A stretch of DNA of 64,000 nt from Bdellovibrionales bacterium (GTDB lineage Bacteria; Bdellovibrionota; UBA1018), in the NCBI GenBank assembly GCA_018266355.1, contig JAFEAP010000023.1, positions 87,758 through 151,757 on the forward strand, read 5' to 3'. Positions 17,967 through 28,097 of this stretch are shown here, one piece after another. The notes below the pieces were generated by a model that did not search any database, was not told where the DNA came from, and saw only the letters and a list, made by a program, of their open reading frames with translations. Each line of letters opens with the position of its first letter. Position 1 is the first letter of the stretch. The translations under genes and the position numbers were made by a program.

Positions 17967-18785
17967 ATGAAAACGATCGTACTGAAAACCGTGAACGAAC
18001 TGATCGCCTGGCGGAAGGGCCTCGCCCCGGGCGCGCGCGTCGGTTTCGTGCCGACGATGGGCGCGCTCCACTCCGGGCACGCGAGCCTCCTCGAACGCGC
18101 GCGGAGCGAGAACGACGTCGTCGTGCTTTCGATCTTCGTGAATCCGACCCAGTTCAACCAAGCCTCCGATCTCGAGAAATACCCGCGGACGCTCAAGGCC
18201 GACCTCGAAACCGCCGAAGCGGCGGGCGTCGACGCGGTTTTCGTCCCGAAGGATTCCGCCGAGCTCTATCCGGAGGGATACCGTTACCGCGTGATCGAGA
18301 CCGAGCTCTCGAAGGAACTCTGCGGCGCCCATCGCCCGGGTCATTTCGACGGCGTGCTCACCGTGGTCTTGAAACTTTTCGGCCTCGTTCGCGCGCGCCG
18401 GGCCTATTTCGGGGAGAAGGACTTCCAACAGCTGAGCCTGATCCGGGGAATGGCTCACGCGTTTTTCCTCGAGACCGAAGTGGTCGGTTGCCCGACCGTG
18501 CGCGAGACGGACGGTCTCGCGATGAGTTCCCGTAACCTCCGGCTTTCCCCGGCGGAACGCGAGGTCGCGCCGAAACTCCACGCCGCGATGACTTCGCTCG
18601 CCGATCTCGCGGCCGCCCGTCGCGCGATCGAGGACGCGGGCTTCCGGATCGATTACCTCGAAGACCGCGTCCAGCCGACGGGCGAGATTCGACGGTTCGT
18701 CGCGGCGACGCTCGGGGAAATCCGCTTGATCGACAATATCGCGCTTCCGGAATCGGAGAACTTCGCCATCGGAGGTCCGGTATGA
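17967..18785 (+). CDS. panC: Pantothenate synthetase (pantoate-beta-alanine ligase)
   Basis: PanC joins pantoate and beta-alanine using ATP. The 272-residue protein shows PTMGALHSGHASLL with the nucleotide-binding H.GH signature, FVNPTQF, a pantoate loop in GHFDGVLTVVLKLF, FGEKDFQQL, and DGLAMSSRN, the KMSKS-like loop. Length is normal. It ends with a four-base overlap into coaBC. Beta-alanine supply (panD) is not encoded in this window. Confidence 0.96.
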   Translation: MKTIVLKTVNELIAWRKGLAPGARVGFVPTMGALHSGHASLLERARSENDVVVLSIFVNPTQFNQASDLEKYPRTLKADLETAEAAGVDAVFVPKDSAELYPEGYRYRVIETELSKELCGAHRPGHFDGVLTVVLKLFGLVRARRAYFGEKDFQQLSLIRGMAHAFFLETEVVGCPTVRETDGLAMSSRNLRLSPAEREVAPKLHAAMTSLADLAAARRAIEDAGFRIDYLEDRVQPTGEIRRFVAATLGEIRLIDNIALPESENFAIGGPV

Positions 18786-20080
18786 GTCGGAATCTTCTCC
18801 TCGTCGTGACCGGATCGGTCTCGGCGTTCAAGGCCGCGGCCCTCGCCTCGAAACTCTCCCAGGACGGTTTCGAAGTCCGCACGGTGCTGAGCGGAGGAGC
18901 GAAGGAATTTATCGGCGCCTCGACCTTCGAAGGCCTGACCGGAAACCGCGTCTTCGATTCGACCTTCGCGCCGGGTGAAGCGATGGCCCACATCGACCTC
19001 GCTCGGTGGGCGGATTTGACCCTCGTCTATCCGGCCTCCGCGAACACGCTGACGAAACTCGCGCAGGGCCGCGCCGACGATCTCGTCGGGACGCTCTTCC
19101 TCGCGCACGATTTCAAACGCCCGTATTGGGTCGTTCCGGCGATGAATCCGTCGATGCTCGCGCATCCGGCGGTCGCCGAGGCCGTGGCTAAACTCCGCGA
19201 CTGGGGCGTGAAGGTGTTCGACGCCGATGCCGGCCGGATGGCCTGCGGCGAGGTCGGGACCGGCCGCCTGATCGAACCCGAGACGATGCGGAAAGCGATC
19301 CTCGCCGAGTTCGTCGCCCGGACCCGGGTCGCGGGAACGAAGCCGAGCCGGGTGCTCATCACCGCGGGCGGCACGTCCGAGTCGCTCGATCCGGTGCGCG
19401 TCCTTACGAACGTTTCGACGGGTGAGACCGGCGTGCGGATCGCGAACGCGGCCGCGGGAGAGGGCAGCGAGGTCACGCTGCTTCTCGCGGACACTTCGCC
19501 TTTCGCCGGCGAGGTCGCGCCCGAGGTACGCGTCGTTCGTTACCGCTCGTTTTCCGACCTCGATCTCCGCATGCGCGACGAGCTCGGACACGGGAACTAC
19601 AACGTCCTCATTCATTCCGCGGCGGTTTCCGACTTCCATATCGATCGGATCGAGACGGAGACCGGCGGCCTCGTCACCGGGACGACGAAGATCCACTCGA
19701 AGGAACCGCTCCTGCTCCGCCTCATGCCGAACCCGAAGATCCTCGATCGCGTGCGTGAATATGCGAAAAACCCGAATCTTCGCGTGATCTCGTTCAAACT
19801 CGCGACGCCGGCCGTGCGCGGCGGTACCTCCGATCTTTCCGGCTACGACAGCGACGTGATCGTCCACAACGCCGTTTCCCAGATCGAACGCGGCACCGAT
19901 CGCCACGCGGGCGAAATCTACGAGCGTACGCCGGAAGGGTACGCGATCCGCAGCCGCTTCAAGACCAAATCCGAACTAACGGCGGAACTCGTCGCGCTCG
20001 CTCGGCCGACGATCGACGGCCAGGAGTCGCTCCGCGATTCCGCCGCCGAACTCGGCGGATCCCCGGAGGTAACCCAATGA
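18782..20080 (+). CDS. coaBC: Bifunctional phosphopantothenoylcysteine decarboxylase / phosphopantothenate-cysteine ligase
   Basis: The 432-residue fusion carries out two CoA steps. The CoaC half (1-180) has the flavin fold with [11 protein letters not shown] (catalytic His), PAMNPSML and [14 protein letters not shown]. The PxMNxxM motif ends in Leu where Trp or Tyr is common. The CoaB half (about 190-410) has [22 protein letters not shown] and [10 protein letters not shown], and a Lys-containing KIHSKE loop in the place of KxKK. The start overlaps panC as ATGA. The order pan genes then coa genes makes this a vitamin-to-cofactor operon. Confidence 0.94.
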   Translation: MSRNLLLVVTGSVSAFKAAALASKLSQDGFEVRTVLSGGAKEFIGASTFEGLTGNRVFDSTFAPGEAMAHIDLARWADLTLVYPASANTLTKLAQGRADDLVGTLFLAHDFKRPYWVVPAMNPSMLAHPAVAEAVAKLRDWGVKVFDADAGRMACGEVGTGRLIEPETMRKAILAEFVARTRVAGTKPSRVLITAGGTSESLDPVRVLTNVSTGETGVRIANAAAGEGSEVTLLLADTSPFAGEVAPEVRVVRYRSFSDLDLRMRDELGHGNYNVLIHSAAVSDFHIDRIETETGGLVTGTTKIHSKEPLLLRLMPNPKILDRVREYAKNPNLRVISFKLATPAVRGGTSDLSGYDSDVIVHNAVSQIERGTDRHAGEIYERTPEGYAIRSRFKTKSELTAELVALARPTIDGQESLRDSAAELGGSPEVTQ

Positions 20081-20099
20081 TTTTCGCGGAAGTGATCCT

Positions 20100-20888
20100 A
20101 TGATTCTCGCACTCGACGTCGGTAACAGCCAAATCTTCGGCGGGATCATCGAGGAAACGCCCCAGGGCCCGAAAATCCTCTTTCGGTTCCGGAAAACCTC
20201 GAAGGGCGGTTCGAGCTCGGACGAATACGGCCTCTTCCTTCGTCAGGTCCTTCGCGAGAACGGTTTCGACGCCGAAAAGATCACGCGCATCGCGATCGCG
20301 ACCGTCGTGCCGGACGTGATGCACTCGCTGAAGGGCGCGTGTCAGAAATACTTCGACGAGACGCCGTTCGTGCTTCAGGCAGGAGTGAAGACGGGCCTCA
20401 AGGTCCGCTACAAGAACCCGGTCGAAGTCGGCGCGGACCGGATCGCGAATTCGATCGGCGCGGTCGCCCGCTATCCGGGGAAGAATCTCGTCATCATCGA
20501 CCTCGGCACCGCGACGACCTTCTGCGCGGTGACGAAGGACAAGGACTACCTCGGCGGCTCGATCCTCGCGGGACTCAAGATCTCGATGGAGGCCCTCGAA
20601 TCGAAAACGGCGAAACTACCGTCGGTCGAGATCGTCGCGCCGGAAAACGCGCTCGGTAAGACGACGATCGAGAGCATCCAGATGGGCCTATACTACGGCC
20701 ACCTCGGCTCGATGCGCGAGATCGTCGCCCGGATCGCGAAGGAAGCTTTCGACGGCGAGAAGCCCTTCGTGATCGGGACCGGAGGCTTTTCACGCCTCTT
20801 CGAGCGCGACCGGATCTTCGACGTGGAGATCCCGGATCTCGTGCTCTTCGGGCTTTACGAGGCGCTGAAGATGAATCCCGACGCCTAA
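20100..20888 (+). CDS. coaX: Type III pantothenate kinase
   Basis: CoaX phosphorylates pantothenate, the first step from the vitamin to CoA, and is not feedback-inhibited by CoA in characterised members. The 262-residue protein shows the ASKHA-family motifs: [12 protein letters not shown] at the start, VGADRIANS near 115 and [10 protein letters not shown] near 135, then a GTGGFSRLF motif. It is the last gene of the operon, 19 bases after coaBC, and its end overlaps the convergent barrel gene by four bases. Confidence 0.95.
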   Translation: MILALDVGNSQIFGGIIEETPQGPKILFRFRKTSKGGSSSDEYGLFLRQVLRENGFDAEKITRIAIATVVPDVMHSLKGACQKYFDETPFVLQAGVKTGLKVRYKNPVEVGADRIANSIGAVARYPGKNLVIIDLGTATTFCAVTKDKDYLGGSILAGLKISMEALESKTAKLPSVEIVAPENALGKTTIESIQMGLYYGHLGSMREIVARIAKEAFDGEKPFVIGTGGFSRLFERDRIFDVEIPDLVLFGLYEALKMNPDA

Positions 20889-21493
20889 AAGAGATAGCCC
20901 ACGTCGATCAGTAGCCCCCGGTGGTGCGCGTCCGCGAGCCCGTCGGTGATCTTCGTCAGGCCGAGGTGATAACGGAGTTCGGCCGTGATGCCCGAGCCGC
21001 TTTCGAGGGGAAAGATCACGCCGCCGCCGAAGTCGAGGCCCATATGGGTGCTCTTCGTTTGGCCCTTGTCGTAAAGCGCGCCGCAATCGCCGCCGGTCGC
21101 GGTCGAGCAGCTCGTGCCGAGCTTGAGGCCGAGGACCGGTCCCATGAGGAAGTACGGCGTGACCGGCGCGCCGGTGAACCGCGCTTGGAAGAGGAGCGGG
21201 AGTTCGAGGTAGGTCATCTTCAGATCGACTTCGGTGAGGCCGATGTCGACCCCGAAGCCGCGCTGGATGAGCTGCAGTCCCGGAGAAAAGAAAAGATTCG
21301 GCGCGAATTCGTGATCGCAGCGCGTGCCGAGTTCCCAACCGGTCGTCGACATCGTGTTCATCGTCGAATCCATCGAAACGTCAGCGAAATTCAGTCCGAG
21401 GTGCACGCCGAGTCCCTTCGGAGCGTCGGCGAAGGCGGAAGCACTGAGCAGAAGAAACGAAAGGACGAAAGCGAACGAACGGAAGATTATCAT
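20885..21493 (-). CDS. Outer-membrane beta-barrel protein
   Basis: The 202-residue product starts with a signal peptide ([22 protein letters not shown]). The rest alternates in strands with glycine and aromatic girdles ([45 protein letters not shown]) and ends in aromatic GYLF, as barrel proteins do. It resembles small PorT/OmpW-like eight-strand barrels. A pair of cysteines in a loop ([10 protein letters not shown]) may form a disulfide. Function unknown. Confidence 0.75.
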   Translation of the reverse strand: MIIFRSFAFVLSFLLLSASAFADAPKGLGVHLGLNFADVSMDSTMNTMSTTGWELGTRCDHEFAPNLFFSPGLQLIQRGFGVDIGLTEVDLKMTYLELPLLFQARFTGAPVTPYFLMGPVLGLKLGTSCSTATGGDCGALYDKGQTKSTHMGLDFGGGVIFPLESGSGITAELRYHLGLTKITDGLADAHHRGLLIDVGYLF

Positions 21494-21536
21494 GCTCCCA
21501 AATGATCACGAGCCGGCGTTCCCGCCAAGCGAGTTC

Positions 21537-22880
21537 TTAACCGACGACGGAAACGTCGTTCAGAAGCGCGAACTCCGGTCCGTAGTAGCCGGTCGCGACG
21601 CCGTAATCGAACTCGCTCCGCTTCACGCGATTCTTCGAGAACTTCGCGTTCTTGAAATTTTCGGAAATCGAGCCCGAGAGCGAACCGCCCTTGATGATCG
21701 AGACGGTTCCGTTCGTGTGGTCATGCAGGCGCGCGAGGCGGATCTCGGAAGAGAAGGTGCCCGAGGTTTCCTGAATGAAGAGGCCCGAGAACTGGAGAAT
21801 CTCGAGGACCTTCGGCGCGGCTTGGACGAGCTGGTTATGATCCATCTGGCCGCCGCCGAGGACGACGTTCCCGCGGTAGGTTCCGGCTTTCTTCTTCAAG
21901 TACTGGCCGTGCTGGGCGTCGATCGCGGTCGTGACGACCTTGTTCTTTTCGACGAGGGTGAGCGGCTTCTGGACGATGCCCTGGTCGCCGATCCCCGTCG
22001 TGACCGCGCCGAATTCGAGCGAAGGATCGAGGGTGAGGGTGATCAGGTCGCCCGAGGCGCCCGGAATGAAATCGTCGCCGGGTTTTTTGTGCGGAAGATC
22101 GAGGTATTCGCTTTTCGAGGAGAGGAGGAAGGTCGTCGAGTTAAAGAGCTTCGCGAGCACGTCGGCGTCGAGGAGGACGGGGAATTTCCCGGTGTTCGGC
22201 TTTTTCGTGTCGAGGGAGATCGCCGCGCGTTCGCTCGCTTCGGCGAAGAGCTTCGTCACCGAAACGTCTTTCGGGCTGACGGTCCAAGCCGTGTGCAGGT
22301 ACTCGTCGCTTCGGCCGTCCTTCGCGAAGGAATAAGCGGCTTCGACGTACATCCGAGTCTGCTTCGAGCGGTTCACGAGGCCGTTCGAGAGGTGAAGCTC
22401 GCGCTCGTGCACGCTCATGAAGAGCTCGGAGGAATTGAAGGTCGTCTTCCGCGGCGTCGCGACGGCGTCCGCGATCTCGCGCGTGACGGATTCCATCGCG
22501 CCGTTCAGGTCCTCGACCATCTTCGGGTCGGCGGCCTTCACGTCCGGCACGTCCTTCGGGAATTCCGTCGGCAGGTCCCACGCTTCGTGATCGGTTTCCT
22601 TCGCGGCCGCGATCGCGGAGTCGAGCTGGGGCCCGATCGGTTTCTCGTGGACGATCTTCTTCGAGATCTCGCCCTGGCGCCCCGGTTTACCGATGTTCAC
22701 GAAGAGGCGCACTTCGACCGACTGGGCGTGGACTTCGCGGTCCTGGTCGGTCGCGAGTTTCGCCTGGTCGAGGAGGAAATAGCGCTCGCGGCGATGGAGG
22801 TCTTCCTGGGTGACGATCCATCCCTTCACGTCTTTGCGCGAGCGGAGTTCTTGTTTCAGCTGGTCTAATGTCCAATGCAT
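21537..22880 (-). CDS. tldE: TldE/PmbA-family metallopeptidase partner
   Basis: TldE forms a heterodimer with TldD that degrades or matures peptides such as microcin precursors and CcdA. The 447-residue protein matches TldE in layout: an N-terminal domain with NRSKQTRMYVEAAYSF, the central PVLLDADVLAKLF in the place occupied by the TldD active-site helix but without HExxxH, and a C-terminal GGGQMDHNQL..... SEIRLARLHDH region. It follows TldD on the same strand with a 78-base gap. It is divergent from the Escherichia coli protein, and the subunit assignment rests on the missing zinc motif. Confidence 0.8.
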   Translation of the reverse strand: MHWTLDQLKQELRSRKDVKGWIVTQEDLHRRERYFLLDQAKLATDQDREVHAQSVEVRLFVNIGKPGRQGEISKKIVHEKPIGPQLDSAIAAAKETDHEAWDLPTEFPKDVPDVKAADPKMVEDLNGAMESVTREIADAVATPRKTTFNSSELFMSVHERELHLSNGLVNRSKQTRMYVEAAYSFAKDGRSDEYLHTAWTVSPKDVSVTKLFAEASERAAISLDTKKPNTGKFPVLLDADVLAKLFNSTTFLLSSKSEYLDLPHKKPGDDFIPGASGDLITLTLDPSLEFGAVTTGIGDQGIVQKPLTLVEKNKVVTTAIDAQHGQYLKKKAGTYRGNVVLGGGQMDHNQLVQAAPKVLEILQFSGLFIQETSGTFSSEIRLARLHDHTNGTVSIIKGGSLSGSISENFKNAKFSKNRVKRSEFDYGVATGYYGPEFALLNDVSVVG

Positions 22881-22958
22881 AGTCGTTCGTCTTTCTTCAG
22901 AACAGTTCGATCCCTACGGGCCGGCCAAGCCGGACCCATCCGGGCTCGAACCTACTTA

Positions 22959-24569
22959 CTACCCTAGAATCTGGTCTTTCAGGAGCATGTGCGGTCCGCC
23001 GCAGCCGGCGTAGACGATCTCCTTGTGGTATTTTCCGCAGCCGCCGCAGTCGTTGAAGGGGTGTTTCACGGTATCGGCGCCGGATTTGTCGGCCTCGATC
23101 TTCGACTTCGCGACGATCGAGTTCAGCACGTCCGGAACGTAGCCGGTGATCTGGATATCGCCGCCGGCCGGCCCCTTGAAGACCTTTCCGGTGTATTTTC
23201 CGTCCTTCACTTCCTTCAGGTACTGGACGCCGACCTGGATTCCCATGCCCTTCGGGTCTTCCATCCCGCCCGCGGCGTTCATCGCCACGAAACCGTAGTC
23301 GATCATGCCGAGGAGTTCGTCGAACGTCTTGTCGCCGGCGCTGAAGTAGGTGTTCGTCTGGCGGGTGTAGACGCCGTTCTGCCACGACTCGCGCTTCCCG
23401 TTCGAGGAGCGCGGGATACCGAGGCGAAGCGCGGAAGTGAGGTTCGTCATCGGCGGTTTCAGCACGCCTTTGTCGAGGATGACCTGTTCCTGCGCGAGCC
23501 ATCCTTCTTCGTCGAAGAAGTACGAGCCCCAGGCCGCGGCTTCTTCGGTCGCGTTCTTGTAGACGGCGGGGCTGTTCAGGATCGTCGCGAGGTCGTTCCC
23601 GACTTTCGATCCTTCCTTGTGGAGTTCCCACGCCTTCGAACGTCCGCGCGCGCAGGTGTCCGCTTCCTGGGAATGGCCGAACGCTTCGTGGGCGAGCACG
23701 CCCGAAAGCGTCGGTCCGAGGAGGAGGGTGTACTTGCCGGGCTTGAGCCGTTCGGCTTCCTTCAAGCAGCGGAGGTCTTCGAGCATCTCGACGATTTTTT
23801 CGTCCTTCACCTCGGCCGCTTCCGCGCCGCCTAAGCCCCCGAAACGGGCGGCCGCGCGTTCGGCGCCGCTCATCAGGATGAGGGTGAGCGAAACCCGGTA
23901 GAGGGTTTGGGAGAGGTTCGACTCGCGATCGACGAAGATCGACTCTTCGACCGCGATGGCTTGCCGGGCGGCGATGTAAGAGAGGTCCTTCTCGGTGAGC
24001 GACGCTTTCGGCGCGAGGCGCTTCACCCGTTCGAGGGTTTCCTTGAGCTTGCCGATGCGGACGTCGGTCGGGATCGCCGTCGGGTCCTCGCGGAAGGCGA
24101 TGCCGAAGTGAACCGGAGTCTTCGCGGAAGCGCCCGCCGGGATCTGTTCGAGGAGTTCCGGGTCGAGCTTCCCGGTTTTCGTCGCGAGGCGCTCGGCCCA
24201 GGTCGGCGCTTTATAGATCCGTTTTTCGCCCGACGGCGTGGACTTCTTCACGCGGGCGACGAGGTCCTTCGCCTCTTTCAGGAGGGAGGCGGGGTCCGTC
24301 TGATCGGTCGCTTGTTCGAAGAGGGTGTAACCGTCGTAGATTCGAAGGACGGCGCCCGCGGAGACGGAATCCGAGAGCTGGGTTTGCTTCAGATTCGCCA
24401 TGAACGTCTGATTCGCTTTGCGTTCGAAAAAGACCGAGGCGTACCACTCCGGATTCGCTTCGAGTGTGCCGAGGACGTCGAGGAGTTTCGGGCGGAGGGT
24501 TTCGAGGTCGGAGGAGAGGCCGGCTCTTTTTTGGCTGCGATTGGTCTTTTCGGAATTCATGGTCGGCAT
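22959..24569 (-). CDS. tldD: TldD-family metallopeptidase catalytic subunit
   Basis: The 536-residue protein carries the TldD zinc motif HEAFGH (His294, Glu295, His299) in the run LSGVLAHEAFGHSQEAD. The C-terminal part has a GGMEDPKGMGIQVGVQY segment and a Cys-rich tail (DCGGCGKYHKE..... AGCGGPH) that is richer in Cys than the usual TldD ending. With the TldE gene downstream it should form a cytoplasmic peptidase. The ATG at 24569 is only 18 bases from the divergent ampG start, so the two promoters must overlap coding sequence. Confidence 0.88.
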   Translation of the reverse strand: MPTMNSEKTNRSQKRAGLSSDLETLRPKLLDVLGTLEANPEWYASVFFERKANQTFMANLKQTQLSDSVSAGAVLRIYDGYTLFEQATDQTDPASLLKEAKDLVARVKKSTPSGEKRIYKAPTWAERLATKTGKLDPELLEQIPAGASAKTPVHFGIAFREDPTAIPTDVRIGKLKETLERVKRLAPKASLTEKDLSYIAARQAIAVEESIFVDRESNLSQTLYRVSLTLILMSGAERAAARFGGLGGAEAAEVKDEKIVEMLEDLRCLKEAERLKPGKYTLLLGPTLSGVLAHEAFGHSQEADTCARGRSKAWELHKEGSKVGNDLATILNSPAVYKNATEEAAAWGSYFFDEEGWLAQEQVILDKGVLKPPMTNLTSALRLGIPRSSNGKRESWQNGVYTRQTNTYFSAGDKTFDELLGMIDYGFVAMNAAGGMEDPKGMGIQVGVQYLKEVKDGKYTGKVFKGPAGGDIQITGYVPDVLNSIVAKSKIEADKSGADTVKHPFNDCGGCGKYHKEIVYAGCGGPHMLLKDQILG

Positions 24570-24587
24570 GGTAACTTTAGGCCCAAG

Positions 24588-25847
24588 ATGAAATCAATCG
24601 TCCAGATCTTCGCCTCGCGCCGCATGTTCGTGATGCTTTTACTCGGGTTTTCCGCGGGTATTCCGTATGCATTAACGGCGGGAACGCTCCAGGCGTGGCT
24701 GACGACCGAGAACGTCGACATTAAAACGATCGGCCTCTTCGCCCTGGTCGGGATCCCCTACAACTGGAAGTTTGTTTGGGCACCGTTCATGGACCGGTAC
24801 TTTCCGAAATTCCTGGGTCGCCGCCGCGGTTGGATGATCTTGACGCAAGCGGGGCTCGCCGCTGCGATCGCCGGGATGGCGCTCACGAGCCCGTCGATGA
24901 ATATTCACACCGTCGCGATCATGGCGACGCTCGTCGCGTTCTTTTCGTCGTCGCAGGATATCGTGATCGACGCCTACCGCACCGAGGCGCTCGAAAAGGA
25001 AGAGTACGGCGCCGGATCGGCGACCTACATCATGGGCTACCGCCTCGCGATGCTCGTCTCCGGCGCGCTCGCCCTCGCGATGGCCGATCACTACTCGTGG
25101 AAGACCGTCTACCTCTTCATGTCGGCGACGATCGTCGTCGGCGTGATCGGAACGCTCATCGGACCGGAGCCCGAGACGCCGAGGGCTCCGAATACGCTCC
25201 GATCGGCCGTCATCGATCCGCTCCGCGAGTTCTTCGGTCGTCGGGGCGCGTGGGAGATCGTCGTTTTCATTCTCCTTTATAAGCTCGACACGAACCTCGC
25301 TACGGCGCTGATGACGAAATTCTTCCTCGATCTCGGTTTTACGAAAACCGACATCGCGGCCGTGACGAAAGTTTTCGGCTTGATCGCGACGATCGTCGGG
25401 ACCCTGATCGGGGGCGCGATGATTCCGAAGATGGGGATGAAACGGTCGCTCATCGTGTTCGGGATCCTCCAAGGCGCGACGACGCTCCTCTTCTATATGA
25501 TGGTCCACCTCGGCGCGAACTACTGGGGTCTGATCGCGACGATCGCCGGCGAAAACTTGGCGGCCGGAATGGGAACCGCCGCCTATGCGGCGTTTTTGAT
25601 GGCGCAGTGCAATCAAAAATTCACCGCCACCCAGTACGCGCTCCTCACCTCGCTCATGGCCGTTCCGACGAAGATCCTCTCCGCGCCGACGGGCTATCTC
25701 CAGGCGGCCGTCGGTTGGGACCACTACTTCATCATCTCGACGCTCACCGGAATTCCGGCCCTCCTCATGCTCGCGCGTTTCGATCGATGGAACCGACCCG
25801 CCGACGACGAAGAAGGATTCGTGAGCGCGGCGCCGGCCCGAAGTTAG
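24588..25847 (+). CDS. ampG: AmpG-family muropeptide MFS permease
   Basis: AmpG imports anhydro-muropeptides for cell-wall recycling. The start at 24588 (MKSIVQIFASRRMFVMLLLGF) gives 419 residues and 12 predicted helices; the longer open frame upstream is antisense to tldD. Family features are SAGIPYALTAGTLQAWL in helix 1, KFVWAPFMDRY in the first loop, SSQDIVIDAYRTEAL in the helix 4 region and ALLTSLMAVPTKI late in the protein. Its substrates would be made by lytic transglycosylases such as the one at the window end. Confidence 0.88.
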   Translation: MKSIVQIFASRRMFVMLLLGFSAGIPYALTAGTLQAWLTTENVDIKTIGLFALVGIPYNWKFVWAPFMDRYFPKFLGRRRGWMILTQAGLAAAIAGMALTSPSMNIHTVAIMATLVAFFSSSQDIVIDAYRTEALEKEEYGAGSATYIMGYRLAMLVSGALALAMADHYSWKTVYLFMSATIVVGVIGTLIGPEPETPRAPNTLRSAVIDPLREFFGRRGAWEIVVFILLYKLDTNLATALMTKFFLDLGFTKTDIAAVTKVFGLIATIVGTLIGGAMIPKMGMKRSLIVFGILQGATTLLFYMMVHLGANYWGLIATIAGENLAAGMGTAAYAAFLMAQCNQKFTATQYALLTSLMAVPTKILSAPTGYLQAAVGWDHYFIISTLTGIPALLMLARFDRWNRPADDEEGFVSAAPARS

Positions 25848-25910
25848 TTCCCGCTTCACGGAAAAACCTGCCGGTTGTTCCACACTCGTTTCCCCTCGGA
25901 AAATAGAGGG

Positions 25911-28097
25911 ATGAAACGTCGGCAAATCCGAAATTCCCTTTTCGTCAGCACCGTCTTCGCGACCGTCGCGATTCTTTATTTCCACGAGCGCGCGCAGACG
26001 GCGGTCGTCGCGGTCGAACCCGCGAAAGTCGCGAGCGATCAGGTCGCGGTCTCGGCCTCCGTGGCCACCGACGAACCCGTCGCCGAGTCGGAGGACGCAG
26101 GAAGCGGCGGAGCCTCCGGGAAAGCGGATTACCGGGAATCGAGTCTGGCGCTTCACGACCGCCTAGAGAAGGTCACCGTATACTCGGACCGCGCCGAGCT
26201 GACTCGGGTCGCGAAGGTGAAGCTGAAACCCGGACGCCAGTGGCTCCGTTTCGACGAGATCGCCGCCGGCTTCTTCCCGAACACCGCGCGCGTGACGATG
26301 GGCGATTCGTTCTCCGGAAAGCTCGTGCAGATCGCCGGCGAAGAGGTCTTCACGAAGGGTATCCTGAAGGCCGAGACGCGCGCGAAAGTCGATCGGCTTC
26401 GCGGGCTCTACGGAGAACTCCTCGCGCTCAGCCAGCGCTCCCGCGCGACCGAGCGCCAGGTCCAATTCCTCCGCGACCTGAAGTTCGATACGCCGTTCGC
26501 CCGGACGCCCGCGTCGACGAATTATCGGCCGTTCTCGGCGAAGATCGAGTCGCTTCGGTCTTCGATCGACGAAATCCACGCGAAGACTTCCGAACTGACG
26601 GGGAAGAGCGAGGACCTCCATCGCCGGATCGCCGACCAGCAGGAACGCATCTCGCTTCTCGAGCACGAGCTCGAGAACCAGTCCTCTTCGCGCGATCAGG
26701 ATTGGCGGACTTCTTTCTACGCCCTCGTCGATTCGCGCGCGAACCAGACCGCCGAGATCGAACTCCACTACCAGGTTCCGAACGCGCTCTGGAGGCCGAT
26801 CTACGACGTCCGTGCGGAGCTCGATCACGATAAGGGCGTCGCCGAGATCAAGCTCGTGACCGCGGGAATGATCGAACAGAAGACGGGCGAGGATTGGCAT
26901 CAAGTCGACGTGACGCTTTCGAGCCTCGATCCGGTCGCGCTTTTCCTTCCGCCGCTGAACCGCCGGCTCCTCAAGGAGACGCGGACGGAGGCGCCTCGGC
27001 AACAGGCTTTCGGAGCGAAAACGAAGCGCGCCGTGGGTTTGAGCGTCGGCAAGGAAAACGTCGCCATGGACGCCGTCGCCCAACTCGCCGACGACCGCGC
27101 GACGGCCGGAGCGCCGGCATCGGCGCCGGCACCGTCGATTCGAGACGAAGAATCGAGCTTGAAGAAGGCCGTCGCGGAACGGAAGGACGTCTCGGACAAG
27201 AACGAGATCTACGGGGGCGCGGGCCGTCTGAAGCAAGAGTCGGGCTCGCTCGCGCAGGCGTTCTCGAATGCGCCCGTGGAAAAAGACGCGGACCGCTCGC
27301 CCGCGAGCTTCACCCTCGATCGTCTCGAGCGCCTCTATCCTTCGCTCGACCGATACGCCCGAGCCGTGGCGGACGCCGATCGGTCCCGCCGCATCCAACC
27401 CCTCGACGCGAAGCTGACGGCCACCGCGCCCGATCACATCCAGTACACCGACAGCACGCTTCCGGCCGTCCAAGCCCAGGGGCGTCGGATCGAGTTCGGC
27501 TCGCCGTTTCCCGTCGACGTGCGGACCGACGATTCGCCCTTGAAGGTGCCGGTGCATACCCAGTCTCTCGTCGGGAAACTCAGCTACTACGCGGTTCCCA
27601 AGAACGATGCCCGCGTTTTCCTGAAGGCCCACACGACGAACACGACCGAACGGCCGATTCTCGGCGGTGAGGCCCAGGTCTATATGGAAGGAGACCTCGT
27701 GAGCAAAACCGCGCTTTCGACGATTTCAGAAGACGCGTACTTCGACGTCGATCTCGGGGTCGACCGGAACGTCGAGACCAAGCGGATCGTCAGCCGGACT
27801 TCGAAGACCTCCGGCTTGATCTCGACGACCCACCAAACGGACGTCGCCGTGAAGATCGAACTCGCGAACCATCATCCGTACGCGATCGACATGGAGGTGA
27901 AGGACAATTATCCGCGTTCGCCCGCGAAGGAAATCGAAGCGCGACTCACGAAAGTCGAACCCGACGTCTCGGAGGGCGAGAAGGATTACGGCGTGATCAC
28001 GTGGAAGGTACGCGTGCCGGCGCGATCGAAGAAGACCGTCTCGTTCGAATACGAAGTTTCCCACCCGGAAAACTACCTCGTCTCGGAGTTCAACTGA
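25911..28097 (+). CDS. DUF4139 (MuiA-like) envelope protein, first of a pair
   Basis: The ATG at 25911 follows GAGGG and gives 728 residues beginning with a signal-anchor helix (RNSLFVSTVFATVAILYF). Residues about 80-180 match the DUF4140 N-terminal domain (VTVYSDRAELTRVAKVKL), a coiled coil follows (about 205-270), then the DUF4139 core (EIELHYQVPNALWRPIYDVR) interrupted by a long low-complexity insertion, resuming around KLSYYAVPKN and ending VSFEYEVSHPENY. The family is named for a mucoidy inhibitor, with no known mechanism. Its stop overlaps the next DUF4139 gene start (TGATG). Confidence 0.8.
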   Translation: MKRRQIRNSLFVSTVFATVAILYFHERAQTAVVAVEPAKVASDQVAVSASVATDEPVAESEDAGSGGASGKADYRESSLALHDRLEKVTVYSDRAELTRVAKVKLKPGRQWLRFDEIAAGFFPNTARVTMGDSFSGKLVQIAGEEVFTKGILKAETRAKVDRLRGLYGELLALSQRSRATERQVQFLRDLKFDTPFARTPASTNYRPFSAKIESLRSSIDEIHAKTSELTGKSEDLHRRIADQQERISLLEHELENQSSSRDQDWRTSFYALVDSRANQTAEIELHYQVPNALWRPIYDVRAELDHDKGVAEIKLVTAGMIEQKTGEDWHQVDVTLSSLDPVALFLPPLNRRLLKETRTEAPRQQAFGAKTKRAVGLSVGKENVAMDAVAQLADDRATAGAPASAPAPSIRDEESSLKKAVAERKDVSDKNEIYGGAGRLKQESGSLAQAFSNAPVEKDADRSPASFTLDRLERLYPSLDRYARAVADADRSRRIQPLDAKLTATAPDHIQYTDSTLPAVQAQGRRIEFGSPFPVDVRTDDSPLKVPVHTQSLVGKLSYYAVPKNDARVFLKAHTTNTTERPILGGEAQVYMEGDLVSKTALSTISEDAYFDVDLGVDRNVETKRIVSRTSKTSGLISTTHQTDVAVKIELANHHPYAIDMEVKDNYPRSPAKEIEARLTKVEPDVSEGEKDYGVITWKVRVPARSKKTVSFEYEVSHPENYLVSEFN

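Noticed and set aside
23907..24587. N-terminal extension of the AmpG frame
   Set aside because: It runs antisense to tldD, and the AmpG family N-terminus begins exactly at 24588.
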